Below, piece after piece: positions 46,088-57,300 of a DNA stretch of 64,000 nucleotides. Position numbers and translations under genes: made by a program. Below the pieces are notes generated by a model. That model was not told the DNA's origin, ran no database searches, and worked only from the letters and a program-made list of their open reading frames with translations. Origin of the DNA: Ampelocalamus luodianensis (lineage: Eukaryota > Streptophyta > Magnoliopsida > Poales > Poaceae); the NCBI GenBank assembly GCA_036346255.1, contig CM070628.1, positions 21,219,840 through 21,283,839 on the forward strand. The letters are read 5' to 3'. Within the stretch, counting starts at the first letter, position 1, and each line of letters starts with the position of its first letter.

Positions 46088-46573
46088 TTATTGGCAATGC
46101 TTCTTTATGCAAAAGAACCATACATCTAACATTTATTCAAGCCATGCATGAATACTATTTGCATATATTTTTCCATGATTTGTTGAGTGCTTTATGTGCT
46201 CACAGCTTCAATTTCTGCGATTCAGTTGATGAGTATCAAGCTGCTCAAGAGTTCTTCGTCCAGGAGTACCATGAAGGTTTTGCAGATTAGGATACGTTCT
46301 CCACTCGATTGCCTGTGGGCATGTTAATTGGTCATTTCAAGAGTTTCATTCCGCAGCAAGAGTTTATTTGTTTCTTTAGCCCTGCGTGGTAAGTTAAGTA
46401 AACGTTGACCATAAGGTCCAATTATTATTATTATTTGTTACTTTGAGATCTTTTTAGTTAAATCGAATAAATAGATGGTATTTCATCATTGTTTCCTGTG
46501 TGAGCTAGCTACTGATCTGGGACTAGTTCAGAATACACAAAGGGTTCTTAAATCGTATTTTTGGGTCCCGACA

Positions 46574-49500
46574 TTCTTTCTTATGAGAACCTTCCATACG
46601 TGGTTGCGGTGGTGTATGGCCCTTGTCGACCACACGATTCTACCTCAGTGCTTCATGAGGAATGATTACTCCACTGGACCTTACATGAACGGATGACTTT
46701 GCTTCTGGTGATTCATTCTGCCATATCAAGGATCTTGATTGGTTGTTCCACATAGGTGAGGTCTTCCTGAAGATCGATGCTTTCAATCAGTGTTTCTTCT
46801 ATTGGCACTCTAAGGCACTTCTTCAGTTGAGAGACGTGGAAGACGTCGTGGACTACTGACAAGGATGCTGGCAGCTCAAGCTGATACACAACTTCACCTC
46901 TTCTTGCTAGAATCTTGTAAGGTCCCACAAATCTGGGTACGAGTTTTTCTTTTGTCTGGAATCTTCTTACTCCTCTGAGTGGAGTAACTCTGAGATAGAC
47001 AAAATCTTCTATTTGAAAGGTCAACTCTCTTCGACGGTTATCAGCATAACTCTTTTGTCGGTATTGAGCCACTTTCAAGCGTTCCTTTATTGCTTTAACC
47101 TTGCTTTCAGTTTCTTTTATCAACTCCGGCCCAAAGAATTGATGCTCTCCTACTTGATCCCAAAGGAGTGGAGTTCTGCATTTTCTGCCATACAGAGCTT
47201 CGAATGGAGACATTTGCAAACTGGCTTGGTAGCTATTGTCGTACGAGAATTCTACATAGGGCAGATTCTTGTCCCAACTTTTTCCATAGTCTATAACATA
47301 GGCTCGAAGCATGTCTTCAAGAATTTGGTTGACGCGTTCCGTCTAGCCATCTGTCTGGGGATGATAGGTTGTACTGAAGTTGAGTCTGGTTCCCAAAGCT
47401 TCATGCATACTTTGTTAGAATCTTGATGTAAACTGTGAACCTTTGTCGAACACGATCTTCTTGGGTACTCCGTGTAGACAGACGATCTTGGCCACATACA
47501 ACTCTACTAATTTGTTGCATCTGTAGGTGGTCTTGACTGGGATAAAGTGAGCTACTTTAGTCAACCGATCGATTATCATCCAGATGGAATACATCCTGAT
47601 TGGGTCCTAGGAAGTCCGGTGATGAAGTCCATACCAATTTCCTCCCACTTCCATTCAGGAATTGGTAATGGTTGCAACAATTTGGCTAGTCTTTGATGTT
47701 CTGCCTTGACTCGCTGACATACATCACAACGGATGACGAACTCAGCAATTTCTCGCTTCATGCTGACCCACCAGTAATTTTCCTTTAGATTCTGGTAGAT
47801 CTTGGTACTTTCGGGATGAATGGAGTAAGGCGATTCATGAGCTTATTTCAAAATCGACTGCTTTAAATTGTGCTGATCAGGTACACAGATGCGATTTCCA
47901 AACCACACTATTCCTTGCTCATCTTTAGAAAATCCTAGGGCTTTGCCACTTCTCATATTCTTCTTGATTTCTTTGATGTCTTCATCTTCTAGCTGCTTTT
48001 ATCTGATCTGACTCTAAAGAGTTGGTTGAACTTCCAAAGCATTCACATAACCCTGGTTAACAATCTCTAAATTCAGATGCTTCAGTTCTTCATATAACTC
48101 GGTTGATTCTTCTGAACCAAGATTGTGTTGCAATACGCCTTTCTGCTCAAAGCATCCGCAACCACATTTGCTTTGCCCAGATGATAATGGATTCCAAGGT
48201 CGTAATCCTTTATCAACTCCAACCATCTTCTCTGTCGAAGGTTAAGTTCTGACTGCGTGAAGATATAATTCAGACTCTTATGATCCGTGAAAATCTCACA
48301 GCGGTAACCAATAAGAAGATAATGCCGCTAGATCCTCAAGGCATGCACAATTGCTGCTAACTCAAGATCGTGCGTCGGATAATTCCCTTCATGTGGCCTC
48401 AACTGCCTAGATGCATAAGCCACGACTTTGCCTTCCTGCATCAATACACATCCGAGACCTCGACGGGATGCGTCACAAAACATCTCAAAGTCCGTACGGA
48501 TGTCCGGTAAGACTAGCACTGGTGCAAAACTAGCCTCTTCTTCAGTTCTTGAAAACTTTTCTCACAGGCATCTGTCCATTCAAATTTCTTCTGTTTCTTC
48601 AGAAGTTGAGTTATGGGTCTTGCGATCTTGGAGAAACCTTCAATGAATCTGTGGTAATAACTAGCTAGACCGAGTAAACTTCTCACTTCAGTGACTGATC
48701 TGGGTTGCTTCCAATCCATTACTACCTCAACTTTGGCGGGATCTACTGCAACTCCTCCTGCTAACACGACATGTTCAAGGAAAGCCACTTGACTTAGCCA
48801 AAATTCACTCCTGCTAAACTTGGCATAAAGCTGATGTTCCCTGAGTTTTTCCAGAATTAATCTGAGGTGGTTCTCATGTTCTTCTTCATATTTTCAATAG
48901 ATGATAATGTCGTCGATGAAAACAACCACAAAATTATCCAAGAATTCCATGAACACTTTGCTCATCATATTCATGAAGTAAGCAGGGGCGTTCATCAAAT
49001 CCGAAATACATTACTGTAAACTCGTATAGTCCATATCTGGTGGTGAAAGCTGTCTTCGAGATATCTTCTGGTCTGATCTTCAGTTGATGATAGCCAGATA
49101 TCATGTCAATCTTCGAGAAGACACTTGCTCCTTTCAGCTGATCAAACAGGTCATCAATCCTAGGTAGCGGGTACTTGTTCTTGATTGTCACTTCATTGAG
49201 CGATCTGTAATCCACACACATTCTCATACTAGTGTCCTTCTTCTTGACAAATAGCACTGGTGCTCCCCAAGGTGATGAACTAGGTCGGATAAATCCTTTG
49301 CTCTGCAATTCTTCAATTTGCTTCTTTAGCTCTGTTAACTCGTTAGCCGGCATTCTGTAGGGTCACTTCGAGATTGGAGCGGTCTCGGGGACTAAGTCAA
49401 TTAAGAACATTATATCCCTATCTGGTGGCATGCTGGGTAAATCATCGGGAAAGACATCAGGGTACTCTCCCACCACGGGTATATCTTCAAGTTTTACTTC

Positions 49501-51077
49501 CTTCAGGCTGGTCAGAATGGAACTTCCTCCGGTACAAGTCTTGGGCTTGAATTCAGCTGAGATTCCTTGCTCATTGGTGAGGGTAATAGACCTATTTACA
49601 CAGTCTATCTGTCCTTGATTCTTGGCTAGCCAGTCCACTCCAAGAATTACATCTAGACCTTGAGAATGCAAGACTATCAAGTCTACCAGGAAAGATACTC
49701 CAAATATTTCAAGGGTAAGATTTGAGCATAGAGAACTGGTTCTCATTTCTGAGCCCGGGGAATGGATTATCATAGGGTTGACTAAGAAAGATATAGGTAA
49801 CCCATATTTTCCCACAAACTTATTTGAAACAAAGGAATGTGAAGCTCCAGAATCAAACAAGACTAATGCTGGTATTGAATTAACAAGGAACGTACCAAGA
49901 ACGACATTCGGTGCTACTTGGGCTTCCTCTGCGGTGACGTGATTCACACGTCCCTTGGTGAACTGGACCGTCGACTTTGGGGTGCCGCCGGTGGCTGGAA
50001 CTTCTGATGCTGGCTTGGCTGGTGCTGCAACTTGTTGCTTCTTCGGGCATCTATTGGCATAATGCCCCGTATCGTTGCAGTGGAAACAGGTCACTCATGT
50101 TGCTGAGGAAGTCGGGTGCTTCTGCTGAAACTGGCTTCCAGAGGAATTATTGTGGGAGTTGAAGGGGTTGGGGCACTATGTTGGTGCTGGAGCTCTAGAT
50201 GTAGAAGACTGCAATCTTCCACGCTGCGGTGGTTGAGGCCGAGTGAAACGAGGCTTAGGAAGACCTCTAGAGTTGAACTTCTGAGCGGCCATCCTCCGCT
50301 TGCGGTTCTCCATCTCTTGGTGTTTAGCCTCTTAACGGATTGCTTTGTACACTAACTGTTAGAAGTCAGTGAAGTCCTGGAAAATCAGACGAACTGAGAT
50401 CTCATCATTCAGCCCTTCCAGGAATCACTCCTGTCTATCTTCATCCTTGGCTACATCTCCTGGAGCGTAGCGAGCAAGCTGGTTGAACCTATACAAATAC
50501 TCTCTCACCGAGCAGTTGCCCTGTCGGAGTGAGTGGAACTCCTTCTTCTTCAGAGTCATCATCCCTGCGGGGATGTGTGCATGGCGAAAAGCTTGCACAA
50601 ACTCAGTCCAGGTGATGGCTTGTGCATTAGCATGGGAGATGCAGAAGTTATCCCACCATTCCGAAGCGGGACCATTGAGTTGGTGAGAGGCAAACAAGAC
50701 TCTCTCATGGTCAGTGCACTGAGCTATGTACAATTTCTTCCCAATGGCACGGAGCCGGTCATCAGCGTCCATGGGTTCTATACTGCTGGAGAAAGTCAGG
50801 GGACGCATGTGCATAAACTTCGACATTGTCACTCTCTGCGGAGGTTGAGGTGGAGCATGAGTTGCGATGGCGGCTGCCGCTGCTGCCTACACATTCTGAG
50901 TATTGTTGAGTGATTAGGCCAGCAAGTCGATCAAGTGCGTCTGATTGGCCATCATTTGGCGCCAATCAAGTCCTTTAGCTGGTGGTGGGGTGGTTGCTGA
51001 GTGGGGTTCTCCTGATAATCAGCATTTTCATTGCCTTGGCCTCTAACGCTGCCATTGCCTGTGCGGGTGGTCACCAT
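46574..51077 (-). pseudogene. Second chromovirus-like Ty3 gag-pol, heavily damaged
   Basis: On the minus strand from ATG 51077 (MVTTRTGNGS): gag (SEWWDNFCISHANAQAITWT, KEFHSLRQGNCSVREYLYRF, 50425-50832); zinc knuckle CFHCNDTGHYANRC (about 50090); protease DSGASHSFVSNKF; RT (CVDYRSLNEVTIKNKYPLPR, 48934-49353; FIDDII near 48905); RNase H (CDASRRGLGCVLMQEGKVVA, 48328-48519); integrase (CDVCQRVKAEHQR, 47576-47761; PFEALYGRKCRTPLLWDQVG, 46713-47312) with a GPY/F tail; and a worn chromodomain (KVQWSNHSS) near 46640. Lesions include a frameshift near 49000, a stop in the IYSK phrase, a stop between protease and RT (near 49360), and a stop in the integrase DGQTER motif at about 47344. The family looks like a Retrosat/Tekay-type chromovirus. 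No 3' LTR follows: the sequence ends at the solo LTR boundary at 46574. Confidence 0.9.
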
Positions 51078-51109
51078 CTGCTGGATCTTCCAAAAGATTT
51101 AGAAGAGAG

Positions 51110-51613
51110 CAAGGTAGTCAGAGTCGAGATCCTGAGTTGGATCGATTTGCCTTCGGTAGGATCGGAATCGTAGTATCGGTGATTCTACGGAATTATAAAA
51201 ATACACATATTTAACATCTATACTATAAGTTTGTCTGATTCTTATATGGTTTACCACTTGCATGTTCCTTAAAAGCAGCTAGACATACTCCAGGAATAAA
51301 AATAGCTTATCATTATCACACTGATACAATATTTTCTCATACCATAATATAGATATTTGTACTAGCATTACCACACTGATACAATATTTTGCATGCTCCT
51401 TGTTTATTTATAGTTTCATTCTCAAAAATTAATATCAATAAATTTTGCTCTAATATAAAATATAACCAAAGCTTGGCCTCTAAAAAAATTACAAATTTTT
51501 TTTGTCCTAAGTCTCTACGAGTAGGATCGATAGTGCGATTTGGATCGACATGCTATCGTGGGTTCGTAGAATCGTAAGACTCTAAGAGTAGGATCGCGAT
51601 CCTAACTACCTTG
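51110..51613. mobile_element. GATC-rich hAT-type MITE, 504 bp
   Basis: The ends are CAAGGTAGTCAGAGTCGAGA and, inverted, CAAGGTAGTTAGGATCGCGA. GAAGAGAG lies on both sides (51102-51109 and 51614-51621). Subterminal regions repeat TAGGATCG-like words. There is no coding capacity. It lies just upstream of the gag start of the minus-strand chromovirus, in its leader. Confidence 0.82.
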
Positions 51614-51812
51614 GAAGAGAGAAAAGAAGAAAGATAGCACTAAGGGTGATAAAATTAAAATAGCCCAAAAACACACAAACACAAGACAAAGAACAATTTT
51701 TTTCTTTCAAAGTAGTTCTTTTATTACTTTATTTTATTCATTGATTATGTCTACCACAAAGGGGATTGGTAGCTCATAATTCGCAACTAATGAATGAAAC
51801 TAAGGATAAAAT

Positions 51813-52395
51813 CTATGGGGTAGCTAGGGTGTAGTCCGGGGAGTTGCTGGAGCTAGCTTGGCTCGCCTTGTAGAGAGCCAGCTCCTCCTCGGCGGCCTTC
51901 AGTTTTTCTTCCGTGTTCTCCAATCTCTCCAAGATGAGATACAACTCATCCAGGGTGTTCCCGTAGGCGTAGTCCATCGCCATGGATGGTCCACCTAGTG
52001 GGTGATCTCAGGGGAATCCTCATCTCTGGCTGAGCAAAAACATTGCCCAGTCGGGTTAGAATGTGCATCGGGTAATAGTGAAACCCGGTGCCCTGGAGGC
52101 GGTGATCGTATGTGTATCGAAGCCGGCGAACTGCCTCCCTAGCTGCGTATTGAATACCATCGTAGAAGGTGTCTCGATGCATTGGGGCATCAAAGATATG
52201 GAATACCGTGTCGTGCGCCAGATTGGAGTAGAGGATCACCTCCACCCTCCAGCGGTCTTAACGTCCCACTTTGTACTTGTAGCCTTGGTATGTAGGCCTC
52301 TTTTTGAAATCCAAGTGTTGCATCATCTTCCAAAGCACGTCAGCCCATTCTCCGACGAAAACTCCATGGGAGATGCGGGTGGGTCTTTCAGCCAT
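51813..52395 (-). pseudogene. Extra leader ORF between LTR and gag, dsRBD-like pattern
   Basis: On the minus strand an ATG at 52395 opens MAERPTRISHGVFVGEWADV. After a TAA at 52258 the same frame continues WRVEVILYSNLAHDTVFHIF, DAPMHRDTFYDGIQYAAREA and VRRLRYTYDHRL, to a stop at 51946. A shift of frame near 51970 gives a leucine/glutamate-rich tail (LDELYLILERLENTEEKLKA), likely a coiled coil, ending at about 51813. The first part has the spacing of a double-stranded-RNA-binding fold: an aromatic YKYKVG-like strand, an HDT...F strand, and an AAREAVRRL helix. That is inference from pattern, not a proven match. Similar unclassified ORFs occur in some grass Ty3 elements as far as I recall. Function unknown. 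One stop and one frameshift make it non-functional here. Confidence 0.6.
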
Positions 52396-52547
52396 CTACA
52401 AGTTTTGAAAAAGTCAAGAGTTTAGAAATCTTTTGAGAGAGAAAGGATGAGTAAGACTCTAGAAGGAGAAGCAAATATTTTTAAATTTTTGAAAATAACC
52501 CTTAAAGGTTTTGCCAATTCTAGCTAAGGCCACAACCTACAGTCGAT

Positions 52548-52561
52548 ATGGCTCTGATACC
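52548..52561 (-). promoter_or_regulatory. Primer binding site of the minus-strand chromovirus
   Basis: The minus strand reads TGGTATCAGAGCCA, the initiator tRNA-Met site, a few bases after the LTR end GGTTTGACA. Confidence 0.85.
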
Positions 52562-52752
52562 ACTTTTGTCAAACCTGGGAACAAAGGATCCTGAATTCTC
52601 TATGTTCATACACTAGTCCAGGATTTCTAGTGTACACAGTTATACAAAAATGATATCACAATCATATCACGAGAAATTAAATAACATTAATGATTCAGAG
52701 TTTAATACCAATGGGCCTGAGGCCAAATAAACAACTAACACAACGGAAGCAA

Positions 52753-52753
<1 letters not shown>

Positions 52754-52800
<47 letters not shown>
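52754..52800. repeat. (AGT)n microsatellite
   Basis: A perfect run of about 15-16 AGT units inside the LTR of the minus-strand chromovirus. Confidence 0.97.
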
Positions 52801-53248
52801 GCCACACGATTCGCCACAGGCAATCGTCTGGGGGCGTAGGCCTAAGCGTCTGGATCCTCACCGTCCTGGTAGAAGTCTTCTCCTGAATAAAGATTATTCA
52901 GCAAGAGTGGGCACTACTATCGTGCTCGCAAGTTACACCCAATATTGAATTATGATGCATGCATAAGTTAAACAAATGAGACTGGTAGGGTTTATTTTGC
53001 ATAAAGCAGCAGTTTCAGTTTAAATACTCATAATAATTTCCAAGGCCATTTTTATACTATATCTAAAATCAAGTTTAAAATGACAGTTTTATAGTGTGGA
53101 TAACCTCCATGATTGAATGGTGAAGGATACCCTCCTATCACATGGCTAACCACCCAATTTTACCACAAGGATTAACCATCCGCAAATCATTTGTTAAAAA
53201 CGTTTTAAAACCAAAAACAAAGTCTAACTCAAAGTGGCTTTGCTAGCA

Positions 53249-53333
53249 TGTCCATAACTGCGGACACGGCTATTTGAATAGTTTTCTACTCTGCAGAGTT
53301 TGTACAGCTTTACCCACACGAGATAATTTTCTA
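53249..53333 (-). repeat. Palindromic LTR box, copy 4
   Basis: GTCCATAACTGCGGAC (53250-53265), CTATTTGAATAG (53270-53281), CTCTGCAGAG and TACCCACACGAG. It lies about 680 bp from the LTR 3' end. Confidence 0.82.
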
Positions 53334-53775
53334 TTAATGTCGACCAATATATGCTTCCAAAGGCGTGCAACTAAGCAATTATCACAAAGTCGTTACAATG
53401 TTCTACCTTAAAGTATTCATGCCCGCTAAGGTTTCGCTTCCATTGGATTAACCATCCTCCGGGAGCCCCCTTTTGCGCCAGGTGGGACTACTGTCTGACC
53501 GACACCCACACAATAATATGGCACAAATATCAATGAGGTATCACAAATTATTAAGCCAAGTCCTGCCCATACTGGACATGTGGTCGTACGGTAGGGCATA
53601 GCAAAAAGCAGCTCAAAGACCAGTCCTTAACTAACTTGGGCGTCTTCCAAAAATAAATCATGGGCCTTAATCTTAACCAGATTAAGCCCGTGCATAAACA
53701 TGCACCCACCATTCATCCATTTCACCCAAATCCAAACCTATTTTTGATTTTATTTTAAATAAAACCATCTTTACA

Positions 53776-54223
53776 AATTGATGAGGACATCACTCTTTCG
53801 GATACACGCACTACGCAAAATCCTCCAGATCCGGTTGCTAAACTACAAGGTCCTATGACAAGAGCTCGTGCACATCACTTAAATTATGAGGTGAGCTCGT
53901 TTCTAGGTGCTAACAATTTATCTATGCAGAATGGTATACTATCTAATAGTTGTGATCTTTTGTACTTAGGAATAATGGGAAGGATCCACCAAGTCCTGGT
54001 TATCTGCGCTGATTGCGCCCAAGAAAAGGAAGTCCCTTTGATTGCGCCGAGAAACGATTTTTGGATTGCAGAAGAAGGTCTACGACCAGTTCTCTGTGAT
54101 CTACGACCAGGTCTATATGCTCCACGACCAGGTACACTCGCTCTACAACCATGTTGGGAGTTAGTTAGAGTCATTGAAATAAGGTGCTACGTCACCGTTT
54201 TGGGCCTAATAGGGCCTTGTAAG
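53776..54223 (+). pseudogene. C-terminal end of a Ty3 pol with 7-residue repeats
   Basis: The frame reads GPMTRARAHHLNYEVSSFLG, then LSMQNGILSNSCDLLYLGI, the C-terminal tail seen at the end of a group of grass Ty3 polyproteins. It continues open with LRPVLCD, LRPGLYA, PRPGTLA and LQPCWEL: four 7-residue units from an exact 21-bp period (starts at 54080, 54101, 54122 and 54143). The upstream pol is missing, cut by the minus-strand chromovirus insertion near 53775. The downstream part is separated by solo LTR 54224-57717. The tail's function is unknown; the 7-residue repeat is proline- and basic-rich. Confidence 0.7.
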
Positions 54224-54885
54224 TGTCGGGACCCAAAATTACAATTCTGGACCCTCTGTGTATACTGCACTAGTCCAGGATCACGCTAGTGCACACAGTG
54301 GCAACATCGATGAAATATCATTTCCATATACAAAGATGACTACTAAATAGGCAAATAACAATAAATATCAGAGTAAAGACCTTAAGGTCAAAGCTTACAA
54401 TTAATGCCTCAGAAGGTGAATAGCTCAATGAAGCTACAATGAACGAAAGCAGAATAACCGATGAAGCCCATCCATATGCCCACAGCAATGGTGGGGTGCG
54501 CGACCTAGTTCTTCTCGATCCTTGAAGTAGACCTTGTTGGTGACGATTCCTCCATTTACGTAGGTTTGGGCGCAAGTTTTACAACAAGCGTGAGTACACA
54601 ACCGTACTATAAGTCATACCACGAGAATGCAATGTATAGATGCAGCTTATTCCAAAGGAAATGGCTTCGTGGTTATTTTGCGAAATGCAACATTTGCAAT
54701 TGAATACAAATAATAGATTGAAAGCATAATTCAAAACAAATAGATAATATTAATTTAACAGATTGTTTTCACAAAGACACACAACCCAATCAAATTCTTT
54801 CACACATCATATGACTTAAATCACACAAATTGTCCCTTCCCAATAGTTTTATGTAAATCTACCCTCGTGTGAAATCCCGAGCATT

Positions 54886-54969
54886 GTCCATGACCATGAC
54901 GCGCTATTCGAATAGATTGTTTAACACTCTGCGAGAGGTTGTACACTTTACCCACACGATATGACCAAT
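54886..54969 (-). repeat. Palindromic LTR box, copy 5
   Basis: GTCCATGACCATGAC, CTATTCGAATAG (54904-54915), CTCTGCGAGAGG, TTTACCCACACGAT. It lies about 660 bp from the LTR 3' end. Confidence 0.82.
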
Positions 54970-57290
54970 GTGGCGCCCGATCATAACAAAACGGTTCAGA
55001 AACTTCATCTCAACATTGACATTCTTATTCACATAGTACCCATATCACATAGCCTAACCTATCCACCTGAACATCAATGCCGAGAATCCATAACTTACTA
55101 AGTTAGGCCCGTTTTATCAGACATGTGGTCGTACAGTAAGGCTCAGTTCAATGGCGCACAAAGTTAAGTCCTTAATTGACCAAGGCAAGACTTCCATTTT
55201 CTAACTAAGTCACAAAGATTATCATTCCCATCACATAGTCCACCATGTCACACAGTCTCCACCACTTGCCTCAGTCCAAATCCTTTACCACCCAGTTGGT
55301 TTTAGTGCAACACATGCCATCACAAAGTAATAACACATAGCACACAGTTTTACACAAAGTTCCATAATCACATAGTCAAATTTATAATTGCAACTCAGGT
55401 TATGATGATGACTCGTTGCATGGCTAAGCAATCTACTCGTACTAACCAACCCACATTGGTAATACCATAGCACCAACTAAATATGAACCAATCCAGGGTG
55501 ACAAAAGATTATGACATACAATAGACAAAGTGGATATAACAAATTGGATTAATAGCTAAACCCAAAAGCATTTAAATAATTACTTAAAGTAAATGCAATA
55601 ATTTAAATCAAAGTAATTTTGAAAACTGGGATTCAATATGATCAAAGGTATAACTTGCCTTGCTATAGCAATGATGATCTTATTTTATCTTCAATCTTCT
55701 ACTTGCTTGATCTTCAGCTCCTTCGGACGATTCCGGGACTTCGGCGTCTAACGAGAAAGAAAGCGCAAAACAAACTAAATTCAAAAGACAAATCAAATAA
55801 ACTCCAAATTGAAATTGAATGGTACTGGAAGGTAGATATTGAATTTAGATGAATTTAGAAACTTGAATGAGTTCAATCGGAATTCGGATGAAGAAGATAT
55901 GGCTTTTGGAAGATTGAAATTCACATGAAATGATGAAAAAGCTCTACGGAATATTCTCCGAATATTCTATTCCGAAAATATTTAGAAAAAGAACGAGTAT
56001 ATGATAGGTGGGACCAACAGGTATTTATGGATTTCTAGAATTAAAATAATTCCAGAAATAAGGTAGAGAGAGTGACATGTGGGACCAATAAGATAAAAGG
56101 ATTTTCAAGAATTAAATTAATTCTCAAAAATAGGATTAGGGTTTGACATGTGGGCCACTGGTCTATGGACCGGGTCCACAGAGATATGCTAGTCCACGGT
56201 GGACCAAGCTCATGAATAGGGTTTGACTAAGATTGACTGACATACGGGACCCGCATGTAAGTGAGATAAATAATTATGATGTTTAATTGGGTGGATAACA
56301 TGTAGGGACCTACATGTAAGATAGAGAGACGAATATTTATATGGCTTGAATTGTTGACAGCAAGAGAATTAATAGAGAAGCATGCATTGGAGAATTACTA
56401 CATGCATTGGTCTGGTTCATGGAGTATGAAGATGGCAGATGTTTAGAATTTAGATAGCAAAGCAAAGAATAGTTGTTTGGCTCTACACATCAAAGAAAGA
56501 AAAGGAATCGAGGAATTCCATGCTCGGACAACCATATGAACGAAGTAACAGAGAGCAACGCCATGAACAGTACACACAAGGTTGGTGCCTTGCTGAGGTG
56601 CGGAGCGGAGGCGAACCGGCGATGGCGAAGGGGCAAAGCGGAAAGGAAGCGACGAGCCGGAGATGATGGCGCGTCCGGCGTCGAGATTTTGCTCCATGCG
56701 GCGGCAGCGGCGCGAAGAACGCCGACGACGCGCGGCCTCACGGCGCGTAACACTTCCGGTGATGCTCTGCGAAAAGGGAGGTGAGCACGGCGTGAACGCG
56801 GCGGCGTGAACTCAACGGTGGTGGAGTTGAAGGCGGGGATCAGCGGTTGCGGAGTAATTGACCGGAGAAGGGCGGCGAACAAGAGGCGAGAGAATGTCAA
56901 ATTCTCGGCGCACGGTGGATGAAACTTGAATCTACAAGAGGGAAAAATAGGTATTGACGAGGGCACAAGATGGCGCGATCGGATTTTGGAAAACCTCACC
57001 GAGGAAGCGAGAAACGCGATGAACACGTTTGGCTTTAGGGCTTGACATGGCGGCGGTGCTCGGTGATCTTCGGCGAAGAGGAAGGAACCATGGCGTAGAA
57101 CGCGACGGCGAAGCCAACGCCGCAGACGGTTCGGCCGGGGGCGTCGGATGAAGCCGTGGTTCGCGGAGAAAACCTTTGGTTGGAGCTCGGTTTTTTGGAG
57201 ATTGCGATGAAATTAGATCGGTTTGGAAGAAACCAATTCAGGAGATTGGAAGAGGGGATCAACACGGACGCGTGAGCGCAAACGGCTCGC

Positions 57291-57300
57291 ATTTATATGC
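57291..57300 (-). promoter_or_regulatory. TATA-like box of solo LTR 54224-57717
   Basis: The minus strand reads GCATATAAAT about 420 bp inside the LTR, ahead of the GC-rich leader. Confidence 0.5.

Larger units (their letters stand above)
33655..46573 (+). mobile_element. Solo LTR (about 3.2 kb) split by a full chromovirus, target site TTCTT
   Basis: The left piece 33655-36337 starts TGTAACATCCCAAAAATTTG. The right piece 46088-46573 ends GTATTTTTGGGTCCCGACA. TTCTT lies on both sides (33650-33654 and 46574-46578). The LTR has a TATA box at 34320, a GC-rich leader, a donor-like AAGGCAGGT at 35288, the palindromic box at 36037-36120 and a GAGTGC/GTGCTC hairpin at 46185-46201. It ends with the same TTTTGGGTCCCGACA as the solo LTR at 54224-57717, so these two belong to related families. 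The chromovirus 36338-46087 inserted later. Confidence 0.88.
52567..53775 (-). mobile_element. 5' LTR of the minus-strand chromovirus (possibly 5'-truncated)
   Basis: On the minus strand it ends CCCAGGTTTGACA at 52567, directly before the primer site. The upstream limit is set at 53775, where TGTAAAGATGG could be the LTR start; this is uncertain because related LTRs start TGTAAC and are much longer. It holds the palindromic box (53249-53333), a GAGCAC...GTGC hairpin (about 52904-52928), a pyrimidine-rich TTTATTCAG acceptor-like site (about 52886), and an (AGT)n run. Confidence 0.68.

Noticed and set aside
53855..54289. Independent 144-codon gene
   Set aside because: It is the C-terminal tail of a Ty3 pol that runs into an inserted solo LTR.
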